DNA of 64,000 nucleotides from Bacillus sp. HSf4 (GCF_029537375.1 NZ_CP120679.1:1724001-1788000), one strand, 5' to 3'; positions 33,124 through 44,928 are shown, counted from the first letter of the stretch. Notes: generated by a model from the sequence alone, not told the origin. Translations and numbers: made by a program.

Positions 33124-34341
33124 ATGCTGAAAGATCGCAACATTCTGCTGTGTGTAAGCGGAGGAATTGCGGTGTACAAAGCAGCCGCACTGACGAGCAA
33201 GCTTGTACAGGCAGGGGCCAATGTCAAAGTCATCATGACAAAATCCGCCTGCGAATTTGTCTCACCGCTCACTTTCCAGGCGCTTTCGCGTCACCACGTT
33301 TATACCGATACATTTGAAGAGCCGAATCCGCGCGTGATCGCCCACATCGACGCTGCGGATTGGGCTGATCTTGTGATTGTTGCACCTGCAACAGCCAACA
33401 TTATCGGAAAACTCGCCTCAGGGCTGGCCGACGACATGCTGACGACGACGCTTTTGGCGACGACGGCGCCGGTGTGGATCGCTCCGGCCATGAATGTCCA
33501 CATGTATGACCACCCGGCCGTCAAACGGAATATCGATGTTCTCTACAAGGACGGCTACCGGTTTATTGAGCCGAGCGAAGGCTATCTTGCCTGCGGGTAT
33601 GTCGGTAAAGGCCGGCTTGAGGAACCGGAACGGATCGTCCAATTGGCAGAAGAGCATTTCACAGGTGGAAAGACCGGTCTATTAGCGGGAAAACACGTTG
33701 TGGTCACAGCGGGCCCGACAAGGGAAAAAGTCGACCCCGTCCGCTTTTTCTCAAACCGTTCGACAGGGAAAATGGGCTATGCCTTTAGTGAGGAAGCGGC
33801 AAAGCTGGGAGCGCGTGTGACGCTGATCAGCGGCCCCACGTCGCTTGATGAACCGCCGGGGGTTGACGTCGTTCGCGTCCAATCTGCCGAAGAGATGTAT
33901 CAAGCGGTTCTGTCTGTATTCGATGAGAGCGACATCGTCATTAAAACCGCAGCTGTCGCCGATTATCGGCCGAAGCATATTCATGACCAAAAAATGAAGA
34001 AAAAAGACGGCAGCCTGGTGATTGAGCTTGAACGGACAAAAGATATTTTAAAAGAGCTGGGCCAGAGGAAAACAAAGCAAATCCTGATCGGTTTTGCAGC
34101 GGAAACCGAAAGTATTGAAGAATACGCCCGAAAAAAGCTGGACTCTAAAAACGCCGACATGATTGTCGCCAACAATGTCACCGCTGAAGGCGCCGGTTTT
34201 GGAACGGAGACCAACATTGTCACGGTTTATCATAAAGACGGGAAAAAGACAGCACACCCTCTGATGACAAAGCGGGAGGTTGCCGCTCAAGTCTTAAAGG
34301 AAGCCGCCCTGCTTTTTGATCGGAGCGGGACCTCTTCATGA
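33124..34341 (+). CDS. coaBC: Bifunctional phosphopantothenoylcysteine decarboxylase/phosphopantothenate-cysteine ligase
   Basis: 405 residues catalysing two consecutive steps of coenzyme A synthesis. The N-terminal CoaC flavodoxin-like domain (1-180) has VSGGIAVYKAA, PAMNVHMYDHPA and the active-site ACGYVGKGRLEEP loop. The C-terminal CoaB domain (from about 195) has VVTAGPTREKVDPVRFFSNRSTGKMG in part (AGPTREK, NRSTGKMG). The start at 33124 has AAGGGGGAG upstream. The frame is open to 33022, but that passes through the rpoZ terminator. The stop overlaps priA (ATGA). Confidence 0.95.
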   Translation: MLKDRNILLCVSGGIAVYKAAALTSKLVQAGANVKVIMTKSACEFVSPLTFQALSRHHVYTDTFEEPNPRVIAHIDAADWADLVIVAPATANIIGKLASGLADDMLTTTLLATTAPVWIAPAMNVHMYDHPAVKRNIDVLYKDGYRFIEPSEGYLACGYVGKGRLEEPERIVQLAEEHFTGGKTGLLAGKHVVVTAGPTREKVDPVRFFSNRSTGKMGYAFSEEAAKLGARVTLISGPTSLDEPPGVDVVRVQSAEEMYQAVLSVFDESDIVIKTAAVADYRPKHIHDQKMKKKDGSLVIELERTKDILKELGQRKTKQILIGFAAETESIEEYARKKLDSKNADMIVANNVTAEGAGFGTETNIVTVYHKDGKKTAHPLMTKREVAAQVLKEAALLFDRSGTSS

Positions 34342-36755
34342 ACTTTGCAGAAGTGATCGTCGATGTCACCACGAAAAATATCGACAGACCGTTTGACTAC
34401 CGCATCCCGGAAAAATGGAAAGGGATGATTCAAAAAGGGATGCGGGTGATCGTTCCCTTTGGCGCCCGCAAAATACAAGGGTTTGTTATCGGTGTGAAGG
34501 ACACATCAGAACTCGCCGTGCGCGCGGTCAAGGAGATCGAGGAAATCCTTGACCTGACGCCTGTTTTAACCGAAGAGCTGCTCGATTTGTCCGACTGGCT
34601 GACAGAAAAAACGCTTTCTTATAAAATTACGGCTTTGCAGGCGATGCTGCCGGCTGCGATGAAAGCGAAGTACGGCAAAGAAATCAACGTGATCAGAGAA
34701 GAGCGGCTTCCAGATAGGCTGAAACGATTGTTTTCCGAAAAGATGTCACTCTCCTATTCAGATATAGAAGACCACGGGATATTGAAGCTCATCCAGCGCC
34801 AGGTTCAAGAAGGAAACCTTGAAGTGGCCTACAAGGTCAAGCAGAAAACAAACAAAAAGACGCAGAGAATGATCGCGCCCCTCTGTTCGAGGACGAAATT
34901 GAATGAGGCGCTGGACGAGCTTTCTGCCCAGGCTGTCAAACAAACAGCAATTCTTCAGTTTTTCATTGCATCCGATGAGGGGCTCTCGGTGCCGGCAAAG
35001 GATCTTCTCGAAAAGACCGGCGGGTCCTCCGCATCCTTAAAAGCGCTGATTCAAAAAGGCCTGCTGAAGGAGAGCGAGCAGGAGGTTTACAGAGACCCTT
35101 ATCAGGACAGAATGTTCAAAAAAACCGAGCCGCTTGCTTTGACTGAAGAACAGGCCCGAGCATTTGAAGCGGTGGCAGAAGCGATTGAAGAAAAGCGGCA
35201 TGACGTATTCCTTCTTCACGGCGTCACCGGCAGCGGTAAAACAGAAATTTATTTGCAATCGATTGAAAAGGTGCTGAAAGCCGGCAAGGAAGCGATCGTC
35301 CTCGTTCCGGAAATCTCGCTCACACCGCAAATGGTCAACCGTTTCAAAGGCCGTTTCGGCTCACAGGTTGCCGTCTTGCACAGCGGGCTTTCAACAGGAG
35401 AAAAATATGATGAATGGCGGAAAATCCACCGCAAAGAAGTCCGGCTTGTCGTGGGGGCGCGCTCCGCGATTTTCGCCCCGTTTGAAAATCTCGGTATGAT
35501 CATTATTGATGAAGAGCATGAAACATCTTACAAACAGGAGGAAATGCCGAGATACCACGCGAAAGAAGCGGCGATTAAACGGGCCGAATACCATCGGTGT
35601 CCGGTCGTCCTCGGCAGCGCGACTCCGACGCTTGAATCGTTTGCCCGCGCAAAAAAAGGCGTCTACAAGCTGCTTACCCTCAAGCACCGTGTCAACCATC
35701 AGGTTATGCCTGACGTTTCCCTCGTCGATATGAGGGAAGAACTGAGAAACGGAAACCGTTCGATGTTTTCCAGAGATTTAATGGCAGCTCTTGAAGAGAC
35801 GCTTGAAAAAGGCGAGCAGGCCGTCCTGTTTTTAAATAAAAGGGGCTATTCCTCGTTTGTGATGTGCAGGGACTGCGGATATGTCATCCAATGTCCGCAC
35901 TGCGAAATTTCCCTCACATACCATAGATTCGGCCAGCGCCTCAAATGCCACTATTGCGGCTATGAAACCGGGATGCCGTCAAGCTGTCCCGAATGCGGAA
36001 GCGAACATATCCGCTATTTTGGAACAGGAACACAGCGGGTCGAAGAGGAGTTGGCGAAAATTTTGCCTGCTGCCAGAGTCATCCGCATGGACGTGGATAC
36101 AACTTCAAGAAAAGGAGCCCATGAAAAACTGCTCACATCCTTTGGGAGAGGGGAAGCCGATATCCTGCTCGGCACGCAGATGATCGCCAAAGGGCTCGAT
36201 TTTGAAAACGTCACACTTGTCGGGGTGCTGAGCGCCGATACGATGCTTCACATCCCCGATTTCAGAGCAGCGGAAAAAACGTTTCAGCTGATGACGCAGG
36301 TCAGCGGAAGAGCCGGACGTCACGAAAAGCCGGGCAGGGTCATCATTCAAACTTATACCCCGTCCCACTACAGCATTGAGCTCACGAAAACGCATGACTA
36401 TGAAACATTTTTCCGGCAGGAAATGCTTCACAGAAGAGAGCAGGCATACCCGCCGTATTATTATTTGGCGCTCGTCACCGTCTCACACGAAGAGGTGACA
36501 AAAGCGGCCATCGTCACGGAAAAAATCGCCGGCTTTTTAAAAGCGAACATTTCCGGCGACGCTAAAATTCTCGGGCCGGTCGCATCGCCGATTGCCAGGA
36601 TCAAAGATAGATATCGCTATCAATGCGTGATAAAATACAAACAGGAAAAAATGCTTACATCTTTACTCAAAAAAGTGATGGATCATTATAAGCGGGATAT
36701 TGAACAAAAACAATTGTCGATTTCGGTAGATATGAATCCTTATATGATGATGTAA
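34338..36755 (+). CDS. priA: PriA, primosomal replication-restart helicase
   Basis: 805 residues, same as B. subtilis PriA. An N-terminal DNA-binding domain (1-200) precedes a superfamily 2 helicase core: Walker A GVTGSGKTEIY near residue 295, DEEH box near 393, and SATPTLES. Two zinc sites are formed by eight cysteines (CRDCGY, CPHC, CHYCGY, CPECGS; about 511-555). It reloads DnaB-type helicase at stalled forks with DnaD/DnaB/DnaI. ATGA overlap with coaBC. Confidence 0.96.
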   Translation: MNFAEVIVDVTTKNIDRPFDYRIPEKWKGMIQKGMRVIVPFGARKIQGFVIGVKDTSELAVRAVKEIEEILDLTPVLTEELLDLSDWLTEKTLSYKITALQAMLPAAMKAKYGKEINVIREERLPDRLKRLFSEKMSLSYSDIEDHGILKLIQRQVQEGNLEVAYKVKQKTNKKTQRMIAPLCSRTKLNEALDELSAQAVKQTAILQFFIASDEGLSVPAKDLLEKTGGSSASLKALIQKGLLKESEQEVYRDPYQDRMFKKTEPLALTEEQARAFEAVAEAIEEKRHDVFLLHGVTGSGKTEIYLQSIEKVLKAGKEAIVLVPEISLTPQMVNRFKGRFGSQVAVLHSGLSTGEKYDEWRKIHRKEVRLVVGARSAIFAPFENLGMIIIDEEHETSYKQEEMPRYHAKEAAIKRAEYHRCPVVLGSATPTLESFARAKKGVYKLLTLKHRVNHQVMPDVSLVDMREELRNGNRSMFSRDLMAALEETLEKGEQAVLFLNKRGYSSFVMCRDCGYVIQCPHCEISLTYHRFGQRLKCHYCGYETGMPSSCPECGSEHIRYFGTGTQRVEEELAKILPAARVIRMDVDTTSRKGAHEKLLTSFGRGEADILLGTQMIAKGLDFENVTLVGVLSADTMLHIPDFRAAEKTFQLMTQVSGRAGRHEKPGRVIIQTYTPSHYSIELTKTHDYETFFRQEMLHRREQAYPPYYYLALVTVSHEEVTKAAIVTEKIAGFLKANISGDAKILGPVASPIARIKDRYRYQCVIKYKQEKMLTSLLKKVMDHYKRDIEQKQLSISVDMNPYMMM

Positions 36756-36780
36756 GACATAGCAGATGGAGGGCTTATCG

Positions 36781-37263
36781 TTGGCAGTAAAACCGATCGT
36801 AACGTACCCGGCAGAAGTGCTTGAAACCCCTGCCGAGCCCGTTGCGGCTTTTGATAAATCATTAAAAAAACTACTTGATAACATGTATGACACGATGCTC
36901 GAACTGGATGGAGTCGGCCTCGCCGCTCCGCAGATCGGCGTCTCCAAAAGGGCGGCCGTCGTCGATATCGGTGATGAGACAGGGAGGATCGAGCTGATCA
37001 ATCCGGAGATCATCGAGGAACGCGGCGAACAGACAGGACCTGAAGGGTGCTTGAGCTTTCCGGGTTTATACGGCGAAGTGACGCGGTCTGACTATGTCAA
37101 GGTGAAGGCATGCGACCGCCGCGGAAAACCGTTCACAATTGAAGCGGAGGGTTTTTTGGCGAGAGCGCTGCTGCACGAAATCGACCACCTGGACGGCGTT
37201 TTATTTACGTCAAAAGTAACGCGCTACATTGAAGCGGAAGAACTTGAGGAAATGGAAGGATGA
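36781..37263 (+). CDS. def: Peptide deformylase
   Basis: 160 residues, matching the B. subtilis Def length. Removes the formyl group from nascent N-terminal Met. The three metal-site motifs are [10 protein letters not shown] (44-53), EGCLSFP with metal ligand C90, and HEIDH with H132 and H136 and catalytic E133. The start is TTG at 36781: the preceding ATGGAGGG (36766-36773) looks like the ribosome binding site, not the start, and homologues begin MAVK. Followed by fmt, the enzyme adding the formyl group. Confidence 0.96.
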   Translation: MAVKPIVTYPAEVLETPAEPVAAFDKSLKKLLDNMYDTMLELDGVGLAAPQIGVSKRAAVVDIGDETGRIELINPEIIEERGEQTGPEGCLSFPGLYGEVTRSDYVKVKACDRRGKPFTIEAEGFLARALLHEIDHLDGVLFTSKVTRYIEAEELEEMEG

Positions 37264-37267
37264 TTGG

Positions 37268-38221
37268 ATGACAAGGATCGTTTTTATGGGGACGCCGGAT
37301 TTTTCGGTTCCGGTGCTGAATACACTGATCAAAGACGGCTATGATGTGGTGGGTGTCGTCACTCAGCCCGATCGTCCAAAGGGGCGAAAAAAGGTCATGA
37401 CACCGCCTCCGGTCAAAGAAGAAGCGCTGCGGCACGGCATTCCCGTGCTTCAGCCTGAAAGGGTGCGGGTAGAGGAGGAGACCGACAGGATTCTTCAGCT
37501 TGAGCCCGACCTAATCGTAACGGCGGCATTTGGCCAAATCCTGCCGAAAAAGCTTTTGGATTATCCGAAATACGGCTGCATCAATGTCCACGCTTCCCTC
37601 TTGCCCGAGCTTCGCGGAGGAGCGCCGATCCACTACGCAATCCTTGAAGGCAAACAGAAAACGGGTGTGACGATTATGTACATGGTCGAAAAGCTCGATG
37701 CGGGGGACATGCTGTCAAAAGTGGAAGTGGACATCGAAGAAGATGATAATGTCGGCACCCTTCATGATAAACTGAGCCAGGCGGGAGCCGCGCTTCTTTC
37801 CGAAACGGTTCCGAAAGTCATCAACGGTTCGGTGTCACCGGAAAAACAGGATGAAGAAAAAGCGACATATGCGCCAAACATTAAACGTGAGCAGGAACGG
37901 ATCGACTGGTCAAAACCTGGTGAAGTTCTGTACAACCAGGTGCGCGGTCTAAATCCTTGGCCTGTCGCCTACACGATGCTCGGCGGAAAGACCTTGAAAG
38001 TCTGGGCGGCGAAAAAGACTTCGGCAGGAAAACAGGGAGAGCCGGGAGAGATCATCGCCGTTGAAAAGGACGGGATTGTCGTTGCGACTGGAAACAGCAC
38101 CGCGCTGAAACTGACGGAAGTGCAGCCGGCGGGCAAAAAAAGAATGAGGGGCGAAGACTTCGTAAGGGGAGCGGGTCTTCAAACCGGAATGAAATTAGGT
38201 TATGTCGATGAAGAAAAGTAA
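37268..38221 (+). CDS. fmt: Methionyl-tRNA formyltransferase
   Basis: 317 residues, the same as in B. subtilis. Formylates initiator Met-tRNA with 10-formyl-THF. The N-terminal Rossmann domain contains [12 protein letters not shown]; the catalytic motif [19 protein letters not shown] (in part [12 protein letters not shown]) is near residue 110-120; the C-terminal OB-like domain spans about 205-315. The start at 37268 follows AAGGA at the end of def. It overlaps rsmB by 14 bases. def and fmt together run the N-formyl cycle. Confidence 0.96.
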   Translation: MTRIVFMGTPDFSVPVLNTLIKDGYDVVGVVTQPDRPKGRKKVMTPPPVKEEALRHGIPVLQPERVRVEEETDRILQLEPDLIVTAAFGQILPKKLLDYPKYGCINVHASLLPELRGGAPIHYAILEGKQKTGVTIMYMVEKLDAGDMLSKVEVDIEEDDNVGTLHDKLSQAGAALLSETVPKVINGSVSPEKQDEEKATYAPNIKREQERIDWSKPGEVLYNQVRGLNPWPVAYTMLGGKTLKVWAAKKTSAGKQGEPGEIIAVEKDGIVVATGNSTALKLTEVQPAGKKRMRGEDFVRGAGLQTGMKLGYVDEEK

Positions 38222-39557
38222 TGTCAGGGAAGTGGCGCTTGATGCGCTGATTAAGCTCGATCAAAATCAGGCATACAGCAATCTCCTGCTCCAGTCTGTC
38301 ATGAAAGCAAGCGATTTAAACGACAAGGACAGAGGGTTGCTGACAGAACTCGTTTACGGAACCCTTCAAAACAGGCTCGCTCTCGATTATATGCTGAAGC
38401 CGTTTATTAAAAAGCCGGAAAAGGTGAAACTATGGGTGATTCACCTTTTAAGAATGTCGCTGTACCAAATGGAATACTTGGAGAAAATACCTGACCGCGC
38501 CGCACTGTTTGAAGCGGTTGAGATCGCGAAAAAACGCGGGCACAAAGGCATTTCTTCATTCGTTAACGGGGTTTTGCGTTCGATTCAGAGGGAAGGCGTT
38601 CCTTCATTTGCTGATATCAGCGATCCGATTGAGCGCCTGGCGGTTGAAACGAGCCATCCGGAGTGGCTTGTCAGAGAATGGACGGAGGCTTACGGATTTG
38701 AGGCTGCTGAACAAGTGTGCAGAATCCATATGATTCCGCCGAAGCAAACGCTCCGGGTCAATACGCTGAAAAACGACAGAGACACACTGCTTAAACGCCT
38801 CAGTGAAGCAGGATTTGAGGCGGAGGAAGGCGATTTGTCCGAAGATGCTGTAAAGCTGTTAAAAGGAACGATCGCAGCGAGTCCGTTTTTCAAAGAAGGC
38901 GATGTGACCATTCAGGATGAAAGCTCAATGCTCGTGGGAAGAGCGGTCGGCCCGGTACCAGGAGAAACGATTCTTGACGCCTGCGCCGCCCCGGGAGGAA
39001 AATCGACCCATATCGGCGAGCTTCTTGAAAATACGGGGAAGATTGTCTCCCTTGACCTTCATCAGCATAAAGTCAAGCTGATCAAGGAAGCGGCCGGCCG
39101 GCTCGGCCTGTCAAACATCGAAGCCCGGGCGCTGGACGCCAGAAAGGCCGGTGCAGCTTTCGAGCCGGAAACTTTTGACCGGATTCTCGTCGATGCTCCG
39201 TGCTCCGGCTTTGGTGTCATCCGGAGAAAGCCGGATCTTAAATACAGCAAATCGCCTGAAGATTCCTCTCGTCTTGCCGGGATTCAGCTCGCCATTTTAA
39301 GGGAAATCGCACCGCTTTTGAAAAACGGCGGAACACTGGTCTACAGTACGTGTACGATGGACCGGACAGAAAATGAACAAGTCATGCATGCTTTTTTGGA
39401 AGAACACGACGAATTTGAAGCGGACCCCACCCTCGTCGAGCGGCTGCCCGAAAAAGCGGCGCCGTATGTCAAGGATGGGAGCATTCAAATCCTCCCTCAC
39501 TACTTTGGTACAGACGGCTTCTTTATTTGCAGCATGAGAAAGAAGGGATCACAATGA
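38208..39557 (+). CDS. rsmB: 16S rRNA (cytosine-967-C5) methyltransferase RsmB
   Basis: 449 residues. An N-terminal NusB-like RNA-binding domain (about 1-145) is fused to a SAM-dependent methyltransferase domain (from about 240). SAM site [12 protein letters not shown]; catalytic cysteines in [12 protein letters not shown] and [15 protein letters not shown] 38208 is chosen because TTAGGT (38196-38201) abuts the other ATG at 38202 and family members begin MKK. Its stop overlaps rlmN (ATGA, 39554-39557). Confidence 0.94.
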   Translation: MKKSNVREVALDALIKLDQNQAYSNLLLQSVMKASDLNDKDRGLLTELVYGTLQNRLALDYMLKPFIKKPEKVKLWVIHLLRMSLYQMEYLEKIPDRAALFEAVEIAKKRGHKGISSFVNGVLRSIQREGVPSFADISDPIERLAVETSHPEWLVREWTEAYGFEAAEQVCRIHMIPPKQTLRVNTLKNDRDTLLKRLSEAGFEAEEGDLSEDAVKLLKGTIAASPFFKEGDVTIQDESSMLVGRAVGPVPGETILDACAAPGGKSTHIGELLENTGKIVSLDLHQHKVKLIKEAAGRLGLSNIEARALDARKAGAAFEPETFDRILVDAPCSGFGVIRRKPDLKYSKSPEDSSRLAGIQLAILREIAPLLKNGGTLVYSTCTMDRTENEQVMHAFLEEHDEFEADPTLVERLPEKAAPYVKDGSIQILPHYFGTDGFFICSMRKKGSQ

Positions 39558-40642
39558 TTGAAACGAAACAAAAGATCAGAAAAGAATTGCGGACAGAGAA
39601 ACCGTCCATTTATTCTTTTGAAATAGAGGATATCAAAAGCTGGCTTAAAGAAAACGGAGAAAAGCCTTTCCGCGCCACACAGATTTTCGAGTGGCTCTAT
39701 GAAAAACGAGTCGCATCGTTTGATGAGATGACAAACCTTTCAAAGGAGCTCCGCGCCAAGCTGAAAGACCAATTTGTCTTAACAACGCTGAAAACGGCCG
39801 TCAAGCAGACATCTCAGGACGGAACGATGAAGTTTTTATTTGAGCTTCATGACGGATATACGATCGAAACCGTATTAATGCGGCATGAATATGGCAATTC
39901 TGTTTGTGTCACGACACAGGTGGGATGCCGGATCGGCTGTACGTTCTGCGCTTCAACACTCGGAGGGCTGAAGCGGAACCTTGAAGCAGGCGAGATCGTC
40001 GCACAGGTGGTCAAAGTGCAGCAGGCGCTCGATGAAACAGACGAGCGCGTCAGCTCGATCGTGATTATGGGAATCGGCGAACCGTTCGACAACTTTCAGG
40101 AAATGCTTGCTTTCTTGAAAATCGTCAACCATGATCAAGGGCTGAATATCGGTGCGCGCCACATCACGGTATCAACGAGCGGCATCATCCCGAAAATCTA
40201 TGAGTTTGCCGATGAAAAGCTGCAAATCAATTTTGCGATTTCTCTGCACGCGCCAAACACGGAAATCAGAAGCCGGCTGATGCCGATCAACAGAGCGTAC
40301 AAGCTTCCAGAGCTGATGAAAGCAGTCGAATACTACATTAAAAAAACCGGCAGAAGGGTCACGTTTGAGTACGGCCTTTTCGGCGGTGTCAACGATCAGG
40401 TAGAGCACGCGGAAGAATTGGCTGCATTATTAAAAGGAATCAAATGCCACGTCAATTTGATTCCCGTCAATTATGTACCTGAACGAGACTATGTCAGAAC
40501 ACCTAAAGAACAGATTTTCGCCTTTGAAAAAACATTAAAGTCTCACGGAGTAAATGTCACGATCAGAAGAGAGCAAGGCCATGATATTGACGCTGCCTGC
40601 GGACAGCTGCGTGCGAAGGAGCGAAAAGAAGAGACGAGGTGA
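39554..40642 (+). CDS. rlmN: RlmN, dual-specificity 23S rRNA/tRNA adenine-C2 methyltransferase
   Basis: 362 residues, radical SAM enzyme methylating A2503 of 23S rRNA and A37 of some tRNAs. The 4Fe-4S cluster cysteines are C125, C129 and C132 (CRIGCTFC). A C-terminal conserved cysteine near residue 340 (DAACGQL) is the catalytic/acceptor Cys. An HhH-like N-terminal region binds RNA. The start at 39554 overlaps the rsmB stop. The frame is open further upstream but within rsmB. Confidence 0.96.
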   Translation: MIETKQKIRKELRTEKPSIYSFEIEDIKSWLKENGEKPFRATQIFEWLYEKRVASFDEMTNLSKELRAKLKDQFVLTTLKTAVKQTSQDGTMKFLFELHDGYTIETVLMRHEYGNSVCVTTQVGCRIGCTFCASTLGGLKRNLEAGEIVAQVVKVQQALDETDERVSSIVIMGIGEPFDNFQEMLAFLKIVNHDQGLNIGARHITVSTSGIIPKIYEFADEKLQINFAISLHAPNTEIRSRLMPINRAYKLPELMKAVEYYIKKTGRRVTFEYGLFGGVNDQVEHAEELAALLKGIKCHVNLIPVNYVPERDYVRTPKEQIFAFEKTLKSHGVNVTIRREQGHDIDAACGQLRAKERKEETR

Positions 40643-40649
40643 ATCAAGG

Positions 40650-41414
40650 TTGAAGACAGCCTTAAAGACGGACAGGGGAAAAATACGGCCGCACAATGAA
40701 GATGCTGCGGACATTTTTACTGAAAAAGAAGGATATGTTTTTGCCGTTGTCTGCGACGGTATGGGAGGTCATCTTGCCGGCGATGTTGCTAGCAAGATGG
40801 CCGTCTCATCCCTTCGGGACATCTGGGAGCAAACCGAAGACATTCCGGCTTCTCCCGCTGAGAGCGAAGCATGGCTGAAAGAGCAGATTTCGGCCGTCAA
40901 TCAAAAACTATACGACCATGCAAGAGCGCACGAAGAATGCCAGGGAATGGGGACGACGGTCGTCTGCGCTTTATATGAGGGGAAAACGTTGACGGTCGCC
41001 CATATCGGCGACAGCCGCTGCTATCTTCTGCATCAAGACAGCTTGACTCAGCTGACCGAAGACCATTCGCTTGTCAATGAACTGGTCAAAACCGGAGGGA
41101 TTTCAAAGGAAGACGCTGAACACCATCCGCGGAAAAACGTGCTGACAAAAGCGCTCGGTACAGATCCTGATGTACAGGTCGAGGCCCACACCTTTGAAAT
41201 CGAACCCGGCGATCAAGTTCTGTTATGCTCTGACGGTCTGACGAACAAAGTGGATGATCAAACATTGCAGGAAATGCTTGAGGCTTCATCTTCTCCGGAG
41301 GAAAAAGCTGAGCGGCTTGTTCAGGCGGCCAATGACAACGGCGGCGAAGACAACATTACCGTCGCGATATTGGAGCTTCCTTTTCAAACTGAAGAAGGTG
41401 AAGACAAGTGCTAA
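40650..41414 (+). CDS. prpC: PrpC, PP2C-type protein phosphatase
   Basis: 254 residues, same as B. subtilis PrpC. Removes phosphate from PrkC and its targets (e.g. EF-G, CpgA). The metal-binding aspartates are D18 (RPHNED) and D36 ([12 protein letters not shown]), with further motifs [10 protein letters not shown] near 115 and CSDGLTNKV near 190. The start is TTG at 40650, with GAGGTG at 40636-40641; an upstream in-frame codon at 40554 would overlap rlmN. It overlaps the prkC start by seven bases, so phosphatase and kinase are translationally coupled. Confidence 0.96.
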   Translation: MKTALKTDRGKIRPHNEDAADIFTEKEGYVFAVVCDGMGGHLAGDVASKMAVSSLRDIWEQTEDIPASPAESEAWLKEQISAVNQKLYDHARAHEECQGMGTTVVCALYEGKTLTVAHIGDSRCYLLHQDSLTQLTEDHSLVNELVKTGGISKEDAEHHPRKNVLTKALGTDPDVQVEAHTFEIEPGDQVLLCSDGLTNKVDDQTLQEMLEASSSPEEKAERLVQAANDNGGEDNITVAILELPFQTEEGEDKC

Positions 41415-43384
41415 TCGGCAAAAGGATCAGCGGACGCTACCAAATCCTGCGCGCTATCGGCGGAGGGGGAATGGCTAACGTCTATTTGGCTGAAGACATC
41501 ATACTCGATCGGGAAGTCGCGATTAAAGTGCTGCGATTTGACTTCGTTCACGACGCCGATTTCATCAGGCGGTTCAGACGGGAAGCCCAGTCCGCAGCAA
41601 GCCTCGATCATCCGAATATCGTCAGCATTTATGATGTCGGAGAAGAAGATGACATCTACTATATCGTCATGGAGTATGTAGAGGGGATGACCCTGAAAGA
41701 ATACATAAACCGAACCGGTCCCCTCCATCCAAAAGAAGCGGTCCAAATCATGGAGCAGATCATCTCCGCCATCGCTCACGCCCATGAAAATCAAATCGTA
41801 CACCGGGATATTAAACCGCACAATATTTTAATCGACCATATGGGACACATTAAAGTCACCGATTTCGGCATTGCCATGGCTTTAAGCTCAACAACCATTA
41901 CGCACACCAACTCGGTATTGGGCTCTGTCCATTATTTGTCGCCTGAACAGGCAAGAGGCGGCCTGTCTACGAAGAAATCCGACATTTATTCACTCGGTAT
42001 TGTGCTGTTCGAGCTGCTGACATCACGCACGCCATTTGAAGGCGAATCAGCGGTCTCAATCGCACTCAAACATCTGCAAACGGAAACCCCTACAGTGAAA
42101 AGGTGGAATCCCGCCGTGCCGCAAAGTTTAGAAAACGTCGTGCTCAAGGCCACGGCCAAAGATCCGTTTCACCGGTACGATTCCGCTGAAGAGATGGAAA
42201 GCGATTTGCAGACGGCTTTTGATCCGGACAGAATCGATGAAGCGAAATTCGCCATTCCGTCTGACGATGAGATGACGAAAGCGGTCCCGGTCATCAAAGA
42301 CCTTCCGTCTGACGCGGATGGACAAGGGGATGCCGCTGATGTTGCGGAGGAGGCACCTGTTTTATCAAAAAAAGAAAAAAAGAAGCAGGCTAAAGCGGGC
42401 AAAAAGAAAAAAAGAAAAAAATGGCCGCTCATCGTGCTGACCCTGCTTTTCATTTTGATCACTTCTGCCGTACTCGCTTTAACGGTGTTTCCGTCACTCT
42501 TCTTCCCTAAGGATGTAGAGGTTCCGAACGTTAGCGGCCTCGAATATGAAGAAGCCGTCACAGCGTTGGAAGGAGAAGGGTTTGAAGTCGATCCAAATGC
42601 GGAAGACATCGCCGACGAAAAAATTGCGGAAGGGCTGATTGTCAAAACAGACCCGGCAGCAGGCGATGTCGTCAAGGAAGGTGCGACAGTCAAGCTGTAC
42701 AAAAGCTCCGGCAAGGCGAAAAAGGAAGTGGAAGATGTCGTCGGCCAAAAAGCCGATGCCGCACAAAAGCTGCTTGAACAAAAAGGCTTTAAACATATCA
42801 AGACGGAAGAGGTTCATGATGAAGAAGAAGCCGGCACTGTCATCGAACAGAAGCCGACGGCAGGAACGGAAATCGTGCCCGGCGACGACGAGGTCAAGTT
42901 GACGGTCAGCCTCGGACCGGAAGACATCACATTGAGAGATTTAAAAACATACAGCAAACAGGCAGCTTCAGGCTATCTGGATGATCACCAGCTCGTACTG
43001 GTGGAAAAAGAAGCGCACTCTGATGACGTTCCGGAAGGCCAGGTCATCAAACAAAAGCCTGCAGCCGGGTCGACCGTCAAACCGGGAGATAAGGTTGAGG
43101 TTACATTTTCACTCGGACCCGAACAAAAGCCGGTCAAAACGGTGACCGAAAAAATCGAGATCCCTTATGAGCCGGAAACGGAGGGGGAAGAGCAGACCGT
43201 CCAGATTTCGATTGATGACGAAGACCACAGCATTTCCGACGTCTATGAAAATTTTAAAATCACGGCGCCGACCGAAAGAACGATCAAGTTCAGGATTGCC
43301 CCCGGCCAAAAAGGGTATTATCAAGTAACCGTCAACAATAAAGTGGTCAGGACCAAAACGATTGAATATCCTGAGGATGAATAA
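41408..43384 (+). CDS. prkC: PrkC, membrane Ser/Thr protein kinase with PASTA repeats
   Basis: 658 residues (about ten more than B. subtilis). The Hanks-type kinase domain (11-270) has catalytic K40, HRDIKPHN and DFG. A basic juxtamembrane stretch (about 320-337, Lys-rich) precedes a single membrane helix at about 338-360. Three PASTA repeats follow (about 370-575), then an extra Ig-like C-terminal domain. The ectodomain senses muropeptides, triggering spore germination and stationary-phase responses. The start is GTG 41408, overlapping prpC. Followed after 12 bases by rsgA, a known PrkC substrate. Confidence 0.97.
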   Translation: MLIGKRISGRYQILRAIGGGGMANVYLAEDIILDREVAIKVLRFDFVHDADFIRRFRREAQSAASLDHPNIVSIYDVGEEDDIYYIVMEYVEGMTLKEYINRTGPLHPKEAVQIMEQIISAIAHAHENQIVHRDIKPHNILIDHMGHIKVTDFGIAMALSSTTITHTNSVLGSVHYLSPEQARGGLSTKKSDIYSLGIVLFELLTSRTPFEGESAVSIALKHLQTETPTVKRWNPAVPQSLENVVLKATAKDPFHRYDSAEEMESDLQTAFDPDRIDEAKFAIPSDDEMTKAVPVIKDLPSDADGQGDAADVAEEAPVLSKKEKKKQAKAGKKKKRKKWPLIVLTLLFILITSAVLALTVFPSLFFPKDVEVPNVSGLEYEEAVTALEGEGFEVDPNAEDIADEKIAEGLIVKTDPAAGDVVKEGATVKLYKSSGKAKKEVEDVVGQKADAAQKLLEQKGFKHIKTEEVHDEEEAGTVIEQKPTAGTEIVPGDDEVKLTVSLGPEDITLRDLKTYSKQAASGYLDDHQLVLVEKEAHSDDVPEGQVIKQKPAAGSTVKPGDKVEVTFSLGPEQKPVKTVTEKIEIPYEPETEGEEQTVQISIDDEDHSISDVYENFKITAPTERTIKFRIAPGQKGYYQVTVNNKVVRTKTIEYPEDE

Positions 43385-43396
43385 AGGAGGTGCAGT

Positions 43397-44272
43397 ATGC
43401 CTGAGGGCAAAATCATTAAAGCTTTAAGCGGCTTTTACTATGTATTGGATGGCGGGAAAGTGATTCAATGCAGGGGAAGAGGGGTTTTCCGAAAGAACAA
43501 AGTAACCCCTCTTGTCGGCGATGATGTCGTCTATCAGGCCGACAATGATAAGGAAGGCTACCTTCTTGAAATCAAGGAAAGGCTCAATGAATTAATCAGG
43601 CCCCCGATCAGCAATGTCGATCAGGCCGTTCTGGTGTTTTCAGCGAAAGAGCCGGCTTTTAGCACTTCGCTTTTGGACCGTTTTTTAGCGCTTGTTGAAG
43701 CAAACGACATCAAACCGATCATTTGCATCACGAAGATGGATCTGGCGGAGGATGTAAAAGAAGACATTCATCAATATGCCGAAGACTACCGGAAAATCGG
43801 GTACCCCGTCTATTTGACCTCAATCAAAGAGGGCGGCGCAAAAGAAGTAACGGCCCATTTTAGAGACCGAATCACCGTGTTCGCCGGTCAATCCGGTGTG
43901 GGGAAGTCTTCCCTGTTAAATGCGATAAGCCCTGACCTGGAACTAAAAACCGATGGCATTTCCGCCCATTTAGGGAGAGGCAAGCATACAACGCGCCATG
44001 TCGAACTGATTGATGTGGGCGGTGGGCTCGTGGCCGATACACCGGGTTTTAGCTCGCTGGAATTCACCGGCATCGAAGCCGAAGATTTAGGATATACCTT
44101 TTTGGAGATCGGTGAAAAAAGCAGAGAATGCAAATTCCGCGGATGCCTGCATCTAAAAGAGCCGAGCTGCGCCGTCAAAAAAGCGGTGGAAAGCGGGGAC
44201 ATCGCTTCATATCGATACGACCATTATGTTGAATTTTTAAAAGAGATTAAAGATAGAAAGCCGAGGTATTAA
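43397..44272 (+). CDS. rsgA: RsgA (CpgA), circularly permuted GTPase for 30S maturation
   Basis: 291 residues. An N-terminal OB-fold (1-70) precedes a circularly permuted GTPase domain: G4 TKMD near residue 113 comes before G1 GQSGVGKSS (about 165) and G3 DTPGF (about 212). A C-terminal zinc site is C/H-rich ([14 protein letters not shown], with one His). It helps late 30S maturation, and in Bacillus affects cell wall. It sits right after prkC, with AAAGGAGGTG as ribosome binding site, and two bases before rpe. Confidence 0.95.
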   Translation: MPEGKIIKALSGFYYVLDGGKVIQCRGRGVFRKNKVTPLVGDDVVYQADNDKEGYLLEIKERLNELIRPPISNVDQAVLVFSAKEPAFSTSLLDRFLALVEANDIKPIICITKMDLAEDVKEDIHQYAEDYRKIGYPVYLTSIKEGGAKEVTAHFRDRITVFAGQSGVGKSSLLNAISPDLELKTDGISAHLGRGKHTTRHVELIDVGGGLVADTPGFSSLEFTGIEAEDLGYTFLEIGEKSRECKFRGCLHLKEPSCAVKKAVESGDIASYRYDHYVEFLKEIKDRKPRY

Positions 44273-44274
44273 AT

Positions 44275-44928
44275 ATGGTATATGTTGCTCCTTCGATTCT
44301 TTCAGCCGACTTTGCCCGTTTGGGAGAAGAGATCAAAGATGTAGAACAGGGCGGAGCCGATTTCATCCACATTGATGTGATGGACGGGCATTTCGTTCCC
44401 AACATCACCATCGGACCGCTTGTTGTCGAAGCCGTCCGCCCGATCACCAAACTGCCGCTTGACGTCCATTTGATGATCGAGGACCCGGATCGCTATATAC
44501 CTGCATTTGCAAAAGCGGGAGCGGACATTCTTTCCGTCCATGTCGAAGCTTGTCCGCATCTCCATCGGACGATCCAGCTGATCAAGGAACAGGGGATCAA
44601 GGCGGGTGTTGTTCTAAATCCGCATACACCGGTTGAGCAGATCGAACATGTGCTGGAAGACCTTGATCTTGTCCTTTTGATGACGGTGAATCCGGGTTTC
44701 GGCGGACAATCGTTTATTTCTTCCGTTGTTCCGAAAATCAGCCGGGTCAAAGAGCTTGCTGAGCAAAAAGGACTTTCAGATTTGCTGATCGAAGTGGACG
44801 GAGGCGTGAACAGAGAGACCGCAGCACAGTGCATTGAAGCGGGAGCGAATCTGCTTGTCGCCGGATCTGCCGTCTATAATGAAAAAGACCGCAAAAAAGC
44901 CATTTCCAATATTAAAGGAGCCCTCTGA
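44275..44928 (+). CDS. rpe: Ribulose-phosphate 3-epimerase
   Basis: 217 residues, as in B. subtilis. TIM barrel interconverting ribulose-5-P and xylulose-5-P in the pentose phosphate pathway. Metal/acid-base residues sit in [12 protein letters not shown] (about 33-44), DVHLMI and EVDGGV (about 172-177). It starts two bases after rsgA and is followed by a hairpin terminator before thiN. Confidence 0.96.
   Translation: MVYVAPSILSADFARLGEEIKDVEQGGADFIHIDVMDGHFVPNITIGPLVVEAVRPITKLPLDVHLMIEDPDRYIPAFAKAGADILSVHVEACPHLHRTIQLIKEQGIKAGVVLNPHTPVEQIEHVLEDLDLVLLMTVNPGFGGQSFISSVVPKISRVKELAEQKGLSDLLIEVDGGVNRETAAQCIEAGANLLVAGSAVYNEKDRKKAISNIKGAL

Noticed and set aside
42169..42801. 210-codon minus-strand frame inside prkC
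   Set aside because: Antisense of the linker, membrane helix and PASTA repeats; Ser/Phe-rich composition results from that, not from coding.
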